Below, piece after piece: positions 49,231-59,640 of a stretch of DNA of 64,000 nucleotides. Source of the DNA: Rhyacichthys aspro (Eukaryota > Chordata > Actinopteri > Gobiiformes > Rhyacichthyidae). The position numbers were made by a program, and so were the translations under genes. Numbering within the stretch: position 1 is the first letter of the stretch; every line of letters begins with the position of its first letter. The stretch covers positions 28,688,280-28,752,279 of the forward strand of contig CM072159.1 in NCBI GenBank assembly GCA_036850595.1. Reading direction: 5' to 3'. The notes under the pieces are model-generated. The model saw only the letters and a list, made by a program, of their open reading frames with translations. It searched no databases and was not told where the DNA came from.

Positions 49231-49560
49231 AGAGATAAGATAAGACTTTATGGATACCACAATGGGGAAATTCACTTGTAACGGGAGTTCACATACAGTA
49301 TTGTGCAAAAGTAGAAAAAAATAAAATAAATAAGTGAGCATGCAATAAAAAAAAATTAAAAATAGAATATGAAAAATATATAAAGAAACTTTAAAAGGTG
49401 CAATCAGGTCAAGGTAAATGAACAATATAATAAAAACAGAACATAGAGTACATATTTATGTGGGATTACAGGTGGAAACAACAGGTGAAAAGCTTAACAT
49501 GTGAATTGTACAGTCTGAAGGTGGTCGGTAAGAAGGACCTGCCACAACTTTCACCAGAAA
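49231..49560 (-). mobile_element. 5-prime-truncated LINE 3-prime end, minus strand
   Basis: On the minus strand the block encodes an RSFLPTTFRLYN-type peptide (plus coordinates about 49506-49542). It resembles the C-terminal end of a LINE reverse-transcriptase polyprotein; that match is from recall. AT-rich 3-prime sequence follows, then AATTTCCCCATTGTGG, and the copy ends in a short repeat tail of TCTTA units (49231-49246). This tail style is common in fish LINE copies. The coding remnant is very short, so the copy is dead. The minus frame continuing to 50008 lies outside the element and looks like chance. Confidence 0.6.
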
Positions 49561-50029
49561 TATGAAGATATTCCATATAAACAATGATGAATTGTATTGG
49601 GAACACATGAGAAATAAAAGCCCAGAGACACAGTGAGGTGAGGTAGGTCAGTGGAGTTTGGACATATGACTCCGTCCAGTCCAGAGAGACTGAGCACTGA
49701 GGGACAGAATAAAAGATGCCATCTGGACAAGACTGAGAGATAGCATTAGAGATGTGTGTGTGGAAGAGACACGGGGCAAATCTACCCCAGTAACAATGCC
49801 AGGCCAGCTGAGAGCGTCGACCCCTCTCCCCGGTCTGTTGGGACGCACACAGAGGAAATGTGGTCACATACGTTATAATAGCAGCCACATGGATACACAA
49901 ACATTTCGATGTATACAGATGCATGTAAACATTTTTATGGGTGAACATGACCAATGTACACACACATAGGTAAACACACTGATACAGTCTCTCCATCAGC
50001 CCGAGCATCCATCCAGAAAGTGCTGTGCT
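49561..50029. other. Non-coding stretch
   Basis: Balanced to AT-rich sequence with no gene recognised. Overlapping frames on both strands are not supported as coding. Confidence 0.35.
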
Positions 50030-50290
50030 TAAATCAGAGTGGGAGGATTGTGCACGTGGCTCGTGTCAGATAGCACTGTTCTGCTTCACAGGACATTATA
50101 TTGTCCGACATATGGCTTTTGCTCCTCGGCTCTGTCCAGGAAACAAGGCCAAACAGGCAGCCTCCGAGTGGAGCCCAGTTTCCATCGGGTCCAGTTGTCT
50201 TTAATGTTTGTTCATTGAGACTGGGTGGCTCTGCCAACGGGGTCATGGGTCACTATGTCGACGACTTCTAGGTCAGCTGCAAAGGTTGAG
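50030..50290. promoter_or_regulatory. Candidate CNE
   Basis: A balanced island with CpGs, a GTGCACGTGGC E-box-type word near 50050, and SOX-like ATTGTCC near 50100. No transposon signature. Confidence 0.3.
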
Positions 50291-50689
50291 CGAACATGAT
50301 GTTATTATGAGTGTTGTGAGAGCTTCCTCCGACTCTTTCTAATAAATAGTAGATGATCCAACTGAATTCAAACACACAGAGAAACACAAGGCTCAGGAGT
50401 AGCTTCCACTGGTCAAGACTGTAGGACGAAATCAAAACTAAACTGAAGACTGGACCAGGGCTAAACTAAGAACTAAAACACAGTTTCAGAAACATTTCAG
50501 AATAAAACGTTCTTAAAGTAGGTCTGTACCAAGAATATTTGAACTTTTTATTTGATTGCACCAAAGTTTAATTTAAGACTCTGATTGTACTATTATTTTT
50601 GAAATGCATAAAGTAAATGTATTGTTGTCAAATGGATTTTGCGAATTATGAAGTTTCTCAAAGTAAATAGATTTGAGTCACTTTTAGAT
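50291..50689. other. Non-coding, possible left part of a hAT element
   Basis: AT-rich. The word TGTCAAA at 50626-50632 followed by GGATTTT could be the eroded left end of the hAT element whose right end is at 51285 (predicted start about 50620). The flanking 8-mers do not match, so this is weak. Confidence 0.25.
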
Positions 50690-51109
50690 GGATTCGAACA
50701 GGTTTTAGTTGGATTTGAACAGGATTTAGATGGATTTGAACAGGTTTTATTTGGATTTGGAAAGGTTTTAGTTGGATTTTAACAGGTTTTATTTGGATTT
50801 GAACAGGATTTAGATGGATTTGAACAGGTTTTATTTGGATTTGATCAGGATTTAGATGGATTTGAACAAGTTTTATTTGGATTTGGACAGGTTTTATTTG
50901 GATTTTAACAGGATTTAGATGGATTTAAACAGTTTTTATTTGGATTTGAACAGGATTTAGATGGATTTGAACAAGTTTTATTTGGATTTGAACAGGATTT
51001 AGATGGATTTGAACAGGTTTTATTTGGATTTGAACAGGTTTCATTTGGATTTGAACAGGATTCAGATGGATTTGAACAGGTTTTATTTGGATTTGAGCAG
51101 ATTACAAAA
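50690..51109. repeat. Minisatellite: 20 units of exactly 21 bp
   Basis: Twenty consecutive units, each 21 bp and starting GGAT, with no insertion or deletion across 420 bp. Two main types occur. Type A ends AACAGGTTTTATTT and type B ends AACAGGATTTAGAT. They partly alternate, giving a 42-bp higher-order period. Units differ only by substitutions. The 21-bp length keeps phase: on the minus strand the right part reads as a heptad Cys-Ser-Asn-Pro-Asn/Ser-Lys-Thr/Ser-like repeat, interrupted by a stop in unit 11. I do not regard it as coding. There are no spacers, so it is not a CRISPR array. Confidence 0.95.
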
Positions 51110-51285
51110 GCTGGTTTAAGATTACATGAACAAATAAAATGAATCCGATTCAAGTCCTTCTAAAACCTGTTCAAATCCCGTTAAAACATAGTGCCAAAAA
51201 CATCACCAACTAAACGCCTCGGAGGGCCACATAAACATTACAAAGGGCCGCATTTGGCCCCCGAGCCTCGAGTTTCACATGTGTG
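51110..51285. mobile_element. hAT element right end, with an inverted minisatellite unit
   Basis: GGGCCGCATTTGGCCCCC, GAGCCTCGAGTTT and CACATGTGTG (to 51285) match the usual right end of fish hAT elements (GGCCCCCGGGCCTTGAGTTTGACACC style) with several changes. An inverted copy of the neighbouring 21-bp unit (CTAAAACCTGTTCAAATCC) lies at 51160-51178. The array and this end may belong to one element, but the left end is uncertain. Confidence 0.5.
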
Positions 51286-51419
51286 CACCGTGTTTTCACT
51301 TTGCTCTTTGTAATCATTTCTGCGGCTGGTGACGAACAAACACAGCAGAGTGTTCCATCTTTTTTTAAACTTGTGTGACTACAGTGTGACACTATGTTAC
51401 CAGCATGTGTCTGTGAACT
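51286..51419. other. Non-coding stretch
   Basis: Short, with nothing recognised. Confidence 0.35.
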
Positions 51420-51700
51420 TTAGTTTCCACTGGGGATACATTTGGGCACTGGCCCCCTCCTGGGAGCCCAGACGTTAATGTGTGTGACGCAGAGCGGGTG
51501 GGTCGTGTGTTTACAGGCCTGCGGGTGCCGAGGGGCTGATGGCATAAACAGATAAAGCCGTGATGGAGGATGTTCGCTCTTTTGTTTGAGTTTAAGAGAC
51601 AAACGGCCGTCCCGAACACACTCACAGGAATATGAAGACACATGCGCACGCCCACACACACACACTGCAGTCTGTATACACACACGTCAGGTCCTGAGTG
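51420..51700. promoter_or_regulatory. Candidate CNE
   Basis: A GC-rich island with many CpGs in AT-rich surroundings. It includes ACGTTAATGTGTG near 51472 and GATAAAGCC near 51551, and ends in a CA tract (about 51653-51664). Chance frames on the minus strand (87-97 codons) overlap in two phases and have no recognisable product. Confidence 0.37.
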
Positions 51701-52029
51701 CTCGCTAACAAAGGGTTGGTTTATTCCTGGATTTCACTGTAAATACAAAAGTGAATGATGCAGTTGGTCAATTTGGCGAGTGCAACTAATTTGAGGAAAC
51801 ACACAGTGATGTAAGTGGAAAGTGTGTTGGAGCAAAATGCTGTGTGCTTTTTTTTTTGTCTATCAATCTTTCGAGTTTTATGTTGCTTTGTTTTAGAAAA
51901 AAAGACAAAAAGTATATGGTTAGGAGCTGAAGACGCTGTTATTTAGAAAAGCTTTTGCTTGATGGGCCTTTACTTCTGTTGTTTATTTTTATTATTTTTA
52001 TTACTATGGTTTCTACTTACACCTATTTG
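51701..52029. other. Non-coding AT-rich stretch
   Basis: Nothing recognised except a T run near 51850. It may include the body of the LINE/SINE whose tail follows. Confidence 0.35.
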
Positions 52030-52096
52030 GACAGCACTTTGTGATTTTTATCTGTGAAAAGCGCTTTAGAAATAAATTTTACTTACTTTTTACTTC
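52030..52096 (+). mobile_element. LINE/SINE 3-prime tail
   Basis: The sequence ACAGCACTTTGTGATTTT then GTGAAAAGCGCTTTAGAAAT, with a TTAC-repeat tail, is a familiar 3-prime end of fish retroposons (L2-like or a SINE sharing its tail; class not resolved). The copy appears strongly 5-prime truncated. Confidence 0.6.
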
Positions 52097-52389
52097 CTTA
52101 TGGTTTTCAAACTAGATAAGGTTTGGCTGAAGTTATGTTATGTCTCATACTTTAACTATTTATTGATGATCTGCAACGTTTATTTTAACAAAAGCAGATA
52201 TTCTGTTTTAAATGAAATGCATGCATGTTATGTTGTATGTATTTATATTATATTTATGGCCTTAAAATGGACATAAGGCAAGGATAATGCTACATAAATG
52301 TCAGGTGACTCTTTATTGAAACATACAAAGAACAGTCAATATATTGCTGCGTTTCACAGTTCTGTTCCTGGAGATGCAGACAAACAGTA
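52097..52389. other. Non-coding AT-rich stretch
   Basis: Nothing recognised. Confidence 0.4.
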
Positions 52390-52800
52390 TTTTCTTGTTG
52401 TCGTGTTTTGCTCAAGGTCTCTCCCGCAGCATCAGGAAAGACCCTGTATCAAAGCACAAACATCTGAAACCTTTGACAATATGGCTGGAACAAAGCCATT
52501 GTCATCGTCGCAAGCTGTTTCCATACGGTCAGGCCCTGAAACACACAAATGGGTAGAAACGCACACACACACAAGGGCGAGCGGTGGGAGAACATCATCT
52601 GTCACCCAGGGCCCAGGCGGAGGGGCGACAGATTGTCCTCGCGGTGTTCCTTCAGGTCCCATTGCTCCAGACTCACACAGTTCCACACACACTCAGCGTC
52701 TGCCCACTATCACTGCTCTCGTAGTATTCCCTCAGAGTGCGTTCAGGGCGCTTTCCTCTGTCTGTGCCTCAGAGGAGCTCCACGCACCGTGATTCATAAT
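52390..52800. promoter_or_regulatory. Candidate CNE with inverted SOX-like arms
   Basis: A balanced island. GACAAT (52475-52480) and ATTGTC (52498-52503) form inverted arms. Each is followed inward by GGCT/AGCC words, and a central SOX-like AACAAAG lies between them (52489-52495). A short CA tract lies near 52560-52572. The 164-codon plus frame here overlaps frames in other phases and strands and has no recognisable domain. Confidence 0.4.
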
Positions 52801-53402
52801 ATTTTACATGCACCACATCTACTGTAGTAATGTTGTCTGGGGAAAAAAACAGTCTGGTGCAACACAACCAAAAACACTTCACTTCAGGTACAAATGTTTT
52901 GAATATAATAACACCCTTTTGCTTTGACCAAAGTAATACGTGCAAATCTAAAACTAACTGTGTCATTGCAGACTTCATATTGTTATCTTGACTCATACTT
53001 TTCACACTAGATCTAGACAAAATCCTTGATCTGATTTAAGAGCTGCTCATACTTATACAAATATGAGATTGTTTTGATTCTAGTCTAGTTATTATAAATG
53101 TTTTATCTCCTCAGCTTTGTTCAGGGAATAACAATATGACTTCCCTAACCTCAAAACAATGCTCTTAAAAACCAAAACAAATGTAATTTCATTGTTGGAA
53201 AGTAGACTCCACTCTCTGTTAGCTGATAAGATAAGATAAAACATCTCATTTAAAAAGCCTGAAGAAGCCTGAAGGTGCATTGTGTTTTGTAGCACACAGT
53301 TTAACAAAGTGGAATATTTGAGTCAAAGATATGATCTCAGTAGTGATTGTGATTGGGAAGATTGCCTTAAAAATGCTTCTTGCATTTTATTGAGACATTA
53401 GT
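52801..53402. other. Non-coding stretch with a short LINE-tail-like remnant
   Basis: No gene is seen. GATAAGATAAGATAAAAC at 53225-53242 resembles the tail of the LINE at 49231-49560 read in the same orientation, and could be a nearly fully truncated copy. Confidence 0.35.
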
Positions 53403-53621
53403 TTCATTACTTCCTGTTTCTCTACGGGTACCCAGAGCGGACAAACCAAGCACTGCTTTTCAAACGCATAATGCTGCATAAAGGCTCAGGGCATTTATGA
53501 ACATCCTCACCTCATTTGCCCTCGGTTTGTTTATAGACAGCATGTCCCTACAGGGCTACCGTAGAGGAGTGAGGTTTGGTATTGCAATCTGAGACGATGC
53601 CCAAAACTTACAGCACCTTTA
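53403..53621 (-). repeat. Dispersed repeat family, shorter copy (B)
   Basis: The reverse complement matches the copy at 10957-11375 in three collinear segments: AAAGGTGCTGTAAGTTTTGG at the start, CTACGGTAGCCCTGTAGGG and CTATAAACAAACC in the core (53525-53562), and AACAGGAAGTAATGAAAC at the end. About 200 bp present in copy A are missing or highly diverged here. Confidence 0.65.
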
Positions 53622-53929
53622 CATTTGATTGTCCTTTTTTAAGATATCTATTTATTTTTCACACCACATGATAGATTTTCATTGATTGATATTTTTTTTT
53701 AACTTATAATATAATATAAAATACAGAGACTATATCCATGCCATATCTGAGATGTAACACATCAGCTCAACAACAGCTATTGTATAACTGTGTTCATATC
53801 TGAACACTGTTCCATTCGTCTCAGTGGCAGCTCTTGTACACAATGTACATTTTCCATTGTAAGCTTTGTTCAGGGCAGAGAAAATAGAATTAGACACTGA
53901 TGAGCCCAAGTGTTTGACACAGACACACA
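53622..53929. other. AT-rich non-coding stretch
   Basis: Nothing recognised; a T run lies near 53692-53700. Confidence 0.4.
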
Positions 53930-54240
53930 CTAAATCAACTGTTGTGGCAAAAGATTAAGCACGTGTGTACACATCAAATAGGGGACCACTTCTCGAGGCG
54001 GACAACAAAGAATCGTACATCAATGGCTTTGTGCGGCTATATGATATGGCATCGTGTGGAGATCAAAACGCCAGCGTGACGTACTTAACCGTCACAAAAC
54101 AGCCACATCAATTAAACATCAAGAGAATGCATTCTATAGACCCAGATAATCAAGGGTCTTTTTGGAATCAAAGTGCTGCTCTCGCTAAACACCAGGCCTT
54201 TAAAGATCATCATCCATAAACATTACCTAGCTTTGTTCTC
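53930..54240. promoter_or_regulatory. Candidate CNE, strongly CNE-like; exon considered
   Basis: A sharp change to balanced, CpG-containing sequence. Motifs: CACGTG 53960-53965, AACAAAG 54004-54010, an ATCAATGG word near 54019, a CAATTAAACATCAAG run near 54109, a perfect palindrome GAATGCATTC (54125-54134), and a TCF/LEF-like ATCAAAG (54177-54183). The plus frame is open for 84 codons (53965-54219) but I recognise no protein, and no consensus splice sites flank it. A deeply conserved enhancer is my preferred reading; a small exon is possible. Confidence 0.45.
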
Positions 54241-54800
54241 CGCTCTCGGGAAACAGACAATAATGCCTTCCTCTCTCTCCTCCTCTTCCTCATGAGCTGC
54301 TCTATTTCCCTGAGTTCAGACTAGAGTTGTGTGTTCAAAGAGCCTCGAGCCTCTTGACTGTCTGGGCTCGCACCTTTCCTTAATGCGCAGCGTGTTTCTC
54401 GGTGGAATTGTCTCTCCTTGAGCGGAAAGCACACACAGAACAGCACAGTCAGACAGAGAGAGAAAGAAAGAGCAGGTAGTTTCATTTACAGCCCTCCCTC
54501 GCCGGGTGCCTGGGTTATAGCCAATTAGGCCTATTAGCAACAACAAAACACAGGAAAACACAACAAAACCCGGTCAGCAGGCAGGCAGGTAGTTAACGGT
54601 GGGAGGAATTGTTATCTCTCCCACCGACAGGAACAAAGAAAACGCTCTCCAGAGTGCAGCCGAAAGAATTTACACCTCCCGGTGTTCTCAATTCTACAAT
54701 TAAACTCTTTACTGCAATTTCCCGTTTGTGGGAGTCTCCTGAGAGACTTTTACACCTGCAAAGTGCCGTGTTGTGTAATTAACCAACTTTAAGACAATTG
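54241..54800. promoter_or_regulatory. Candidate CNE
   Basis: The balanced island continues, with a pyrimidine-rich start, a compact segment GCCAATTAGGCCTATTAGC (about 54521-54539), and the composite word ATTGTTATC at 54608-54616. A purine-rich run lies near 54452-54475. Confidence 0.4.
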
Positions 54801-55379
54801 TTCAAAAGTACTGTGAAGCCCCAACTTAAGAGCACTTAAACAGTAGATGCAGTAAAATCAGATCCAACTAATTAATTATCAGTGGGCTTCATTTATTTCC
54901 ATTCCATATTTCTATAACACAGTAGACTTCATGTAGTTTTCTGGAAGAATTGAAGTCTGGCTCCATTAAAACTGTGCTATTGACTCCTGTTCAAACAATG
55001 TCTTTTTATTTTTAGGGTCAGAGTGAATGCATCGATACTGAGTCAGTTGGTCTTTTTCTTTTTCATTAACTTTTCAGAGCTCAGTTTGTGGAATAGACAG
55101 TTCACTCTTTAGGCACATTCAAAGCTTCATTACAGTCCACAATGTGTACAGCCCCCAGCCCATTATGACAATCACTGACAGTTCACCATCACTAGTTTCA
55201 TTTTTTATGTATCGTGCCCTTCTTTCAACAGTCTCTGGCTCCATAAACTCAAAAGTTGACTTGGAAATACTTGGTGGAAATACTTCTGAAGGTTTTCCCT
55301 CATTTTCTTTGCGTCAAGCCCTTCCAAGAGATTAACCGTTATCTGTACCAGTAAATGTGAAACAAAATACAATGAACCA
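54801..55379. other. Non-coding stretch, part of a possible dispersed repeat
   Basis: No gene is seen. The segment 55215-55260 shares a 19-bp identity with 44765-44783. Confidence 0.38.
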
Positions 55380-55720
55380 GGCGCTAGACCTTTTTTTTAA
55401 TCTTAATAAACTTTAATCAGTGCAAATAAAACTCCTCGCTCATGTCTCCTCCATCCTCGCTCAACAGAACGGTGTAAAGAGCTTTGGGGCAGTGGTAAAA
55501 ATGGCGCTCGGAGAATAACTTATGGTTTGCATTCCCTGTGTCCTTTATTTTTACCATCTACAGTGTGAATACAGCCATTGCCCATTGAGTTTGTAAACTA
55601 CAGATATTTTTTCATGTTTTTCTAGCTTCATGCCGCAATTGTTATCTTATTAGATGCCCTTTATTATGATATCCCAATGTCCCTTTAGTGACTACATCCT
55701 AGACAGAAATTTAGTAGAAA
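55380..55720. promoter_or_regulatory. Candidate CNE
   Basis: An evenly mixed block with TTTAATCAGTGCAAATAA (POU-like TGCAAAT at 55421-55427), the composite word ATTGTTATC at 55638-55646 followed by a TTATTAGA word, and two TTTATTTTTACC/TTATTATGATATC-type runs. The AT content is higher than in other CNE candidates but there is no simple-repeat character. Confidence 0.42.
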
Positions 55721-56290
55721 TGCATCACTAAACCATCTTAAATCAAATTCTGCTTTTCTACAGTTACATTTTATGTCTTTTGCTTTATTCCACCTCAGAA
55801 CGATTAAAGCAGTGCTGAATGACTCCGAGGATTATATCTTAAACAATAACTGTTTGCCGTTGTCTTCGCTCTCATTTCCTGGTTCCTTCTCTCTTCTCTG
55901 TCTCTCTTTGTGAGTCTCTTAAGACCCCCGTACTCCACGCTCAGATTAAACGCTCCACGCTCTGTATAAAATCCATTAACTCAACATGCCGATACACAGG
56001 CATCACCCAGATGGGAGCTGAGTGCGTATTGTGTGAGCGTCATGTCGAAGCGGACGGAGATGCAATCAAATAGAGATGTGCAGAACAAAACAGAGTGGGG
56101 ATGGGGGGTTGGAGGCAGGCAGCAGTGAGTAGGCAGGGAGGTAAACTAAATGTGACATCTCATATTTGACTTTTCACTTCCCATTTAGCTGACACGTCCA
56201 AGATAAGTGGAGGAAAGATTACTGGTCTCATTCTGTTAGACAAAGGCCTGTGTGCCAGCTCATGTTTTGTTTCAGGCCACTCAATTATGT
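55721..56290. promoter_or_regulatory. Weak candidate CNE
   Basis: The segment 55900-56080 is balanced with CpGs and contains two copies of CTCCACGCTC (near 55933 and 55952). A G-rich run follows (56096-56142). Confidence 0.28.
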
Positions 56291-57595
56291 GAAGCCTTCA
56301 GCTGATGTTTCTTTGTAACTTTAAATGCACGAACAAGCAGAGGCTGCATCTCACTGCTGTGATTCAGATTTGAAGTGTTGAGCACATTTTCTTTGTCACA
56401 TTGGTAAAACTACTTTAATTAGGAAGAATGAGTCATAACCAGGACCAAGACAGTGGAGCAACATCAAATTAAAACCAGGAATGGTGCATGTTGAGATGAA
56501 ATCCTTGTAAATAGTATTGAAATAAAAGTATTGAAAATTCACCCACTACAGGTCCATTAAAACATGCTTTATTGAGATTTTATTCAGACTCAACCAAATG
56601 TTGTTTTAACACAACTCCATTAACAGGCAAATGACTTTCATTGAACATATCAGTGAAAATGTTATTAAAAATATAAGAACAGATATAATTAACAAACTTA
56701 ATGGCACCGATAATAAAAATACAGTCTCATTATAGTGCACAACACATAAATGTACTGTCATGTAATGTGTAGTAATGTAATATACCAATAAATAACAAAA
56801 GATAGAGACATAATAGATGGTAGTGTTACTGGATACATACATTAAATTAATACAGTTAACTGGAAATTATATTGCCATGATATGCTTTAATAAGCTTTCC
56901 ATGTGTAAAATAGAACCAGACAGATTACAGACTAGTCCAACCAAGTCTCCAGTCTCAGGACCACTTTAGAGTACAGGTTAAAGTCGTGTTTGTTGATTTG
57001 TTGATGCTTTTATACAATCTTGAAATACACAATCAGAGCCAGTGCCAAGAAAGGAAGTCTCTCAGTCCAAGGAGTTATTCTGTAAAATGTTTTGTTTTAT
57101 AAGACATGTAAACGTTTTAAAAATATAAATATAAACAGAAAAAAAGAGTGGAAATGCGTTCTTGTTTTCTTGGTATTCTCAGCCATTTAAATCTTGTGTA
57201 AGATTGTCTATATAATGAGTGGTTTTGTCATTGTCTTTGATTTATTTGTGTTATTCTTAGTTTTTAATTGTGTTGTCTAGAAAGGATCCAAAATATACTA
57301 ATCTGTAGAAGCAATAAAGCCTTCATTGTTGCATTGAACAACATGGCATTGTCACATCTGCCTTATTTGCCACATATTTAAAAAACGCTTAAGACTAATG
57401 ATGCTTCAGAGAGGTCAAAAATGTGACTGAAAGTGGACAGATTGCAAACCCTCTTGTCATTTCTAAAATGAGGCAATACTCATACAAATAGTTTCCAGAA
57501 GATAAACCCTTATTGTGCAAAAAGGACAATACATATGTTGAATATTCAGAGTTTACCTTTAAATGGCTTCTGGCTCCTGTGAATCCGTCCTGTAC
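56291..57595. other. Very AT-rich non-coding stretch
   Basis: No gene or transposon recognised. Confidence 0.43.
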
Positions 57596-58080
57596 AAGTG
57601 AGTGTGTGTCGGTGTGTGTATGCGGTGCTACATCACTGGTGCCCACTCAAGCGAAGCAGAGAGTCTGCAGTTATCTCCACCTCCAATTACACACTGGGAT
57701 CGCCTCTGCTGTGTGTACGCACGAGCACCCTCACACTTTTTGTAACCTTTTGGTGTGTTTTTGTTTGCGTGTGTGCAGTGTGTGTGTCCGTGTTCCCCGC
57801 GCGGCCCTGGGGTTACAGGCAGCTTGGTGACGGTGCAGATGGGATAACATATGACATGTGAGTGACTGAGGGAGTATGCGTATGTGTGTGTGTGTGGGTG
57901 TGCGTGTTTGTGTGTGTGTGTCAGTCCATCTGGACCCCCCTCCGATCGGCCGGGGCTCCCTCTGCTCTCTGTGGCCCACTGGGGAGCCGGCGGGACGAGG
58001 AGCACAGCCTACCTACATCCTCCACTACCTCCAGTCACCCTGTATCTGCCCATAGCTCCACATGAACCACAGCACAGTGT
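57596..58080. promoter_or_regulatory. GT-microsatellite-rich block with a possible CNE
   Basis: Three GT tracts (about 57600-57622, 57770-57790, 57880-57922) alternate with GC-rich unique sequence (57640-57720, 57795-57850, 57925-58020). Many overlapping frames result from the repeats and are not genes. The unique parts could be one CNE split by microsatellite growth. Confidence 0.28.
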
Positions 58081-59179
58081 CCAAAATGTAGATCATGTGT
58101 AAAGTCACTGTAGATATTGGTCGGCAGACATCATTTATTATGTAACTACAGTATAAGAAATGATTTTTCATCGTTTAATGTCCTGATATGATCACTCTGT
58201 ACTTGTCTTAAATGTTAGTCTTCACATTGTTAATAGCCTTAGTCTGAAAATGCTCCGTCACATGTTACTGCACACCCTTTATATATTATATCATACCTTT
58301 ATATTAAATAGGATTAACATTTAGGCTTCATTACTAAATGAGACACCACAGTATAGTATTGTTCACAATGTTGTCATTTGCATTTCTCTTTTGCAAAATA
58401 TTGAGGAAGTTACCTTACAATAGATAACAGATTGGTGCTGTACCAAAGGGATTCACAAAGTGGGACTAGAGATGTCACAGTCCATGAATAGGTTAGTTTT
58501 GTGTGATAACAGTAGTATTTTGATTTATTTAGTAAGTTAATTTTTAGAGCATGTTAAAAAAGTTATGAGGAGCCAACATTGAGTAAAATGTGACCAAAAA
58601 TAAAAGACATATTGTTGGGCTAAAATATATATGGTTAACCACTGTATGTTTATACAAATGGTCTTCATATGTTTTTTTAATTATATTTCATAGAGCCACA
58701 TGCTTTGGCATTAAAGCATTGCCTGAAAATTGAATATTAAAGCCTTCTTTGTAAAATACTGACAGTGACCAGATCCCTCCAAGTGTCTATGACCTGGGAC
58801 ACAAAAACATGTCAGAAGTCTCTTTGAAATCAGTCACATTTTAGGAAAGAATGAAGATAAAATGCCATTTGTCTTCCGTTATTTCAGTTTGTTTACTTGC
58901 GTTGAATTTGACCAATACATGAATAAACTATTTCTCATAAGCAGCCAATAATGTTACTATACAATCTACACTGACTGAATTAAATCTCCACTGAGCTACT
59001 CACCTTTCAGTGGAAGCTCAGGGTTTACTTTTCCAAACTCTTGTGGAAAAGAGTGACGTCTGAGTACAGTTAAAAATACCTGGTCTGGTACACTGAAGCT
59101 GTACTGTATACTGTACATCCACTCTCCGATAGATAATTAGAGGCATTTCTTTGAGTAAAGTTCAAATGTGATTACATGT
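58081..59179. other. AT-rich non-coding stretch
   Basis: No gene or transposon recognised. Confidence 0.43.
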
Positions 59180-59640
59180 TGTGCCTACTGTATCGGTTTT
59201 TGAAGTTTAATTGGGTTATTTTTGTGTGCTGTCCAAGTTTTGCTTTAGCTGGCATCTGCTGCATGTGGCTAAGCCAAAAGCATCGGTTTAACCACCACAA
59301 AGGCCAGACCCTGAATGTACAGGACGCTGTGTGCCGCTGACATTGTGCATTGTTTTCCCGTGAGATTTGTCATTTTCTCTTGTTCGTGAGCTCCAGGTCC
59401 ATGGCTATTTAATGCGTCTGGCCAGAACCGTGCAGCGCTGAGGGGAAAAGCTCCGGGATTTGGACCGACAGAGCCATTGGAGGAATGGTGTGTGTAGTCA
59501 GGATGAGAGGCAGGCAGCAGGGAAGCGGGGCGGCGGGTTTGTTCCTGTTCCATGAGCGGGACGGGGGCCAGAGCCGGACAGAGAGGACCAGAGACAGAGC
59601 AGAGGGTGGAGGACACGAGAAAGAGAAATCATGTTGATGA
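59180..59640. promoter_or_regulatory. Candidate CNE
   Basis: A GC/CpG-richer island with a SOX-like CATTGTGCATTGTTTTCC run (about 59341-59358) and a GGCTATTTAATGCG word near 59403. The minus frame (115 codons, 59269-59616) has no recognisable domain. Confidence 0.37.

Noticed and set aside
49466..50008. Longest reading frame in the window (180 codons, minus strand)
   Set aside because: Its last part is a LINE 3-prime remnant, and the rest is Cys/Tyr/His-rich with no domain, no splice context and other open frames on the opposite strand.
50690..51109. CRISPR-like regular array
   Set aside because: The units are contiguous without unique spacers, and the context is vertebrate DNA.
50905..51153. 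Cys-Ser-Asn-Pro heptad-repeat peptide on the minus strand
   Set aside because: It is a by-product of 21-bp units being divisible by three. Unit 11 contains a stop and there is no promoter, signal or splice context.
52298..52792. 164-codon plus-strand frame
   Set aside because: Three frames overlap here on both strands. The block looks like a CNE with a CA tract rather than an exon.
57513..58102. Several overlapping frames with Cys-Val-Cys-Val and Thr-His runs
   Set aside because: They are translation products of the GT/CA microsatellites.
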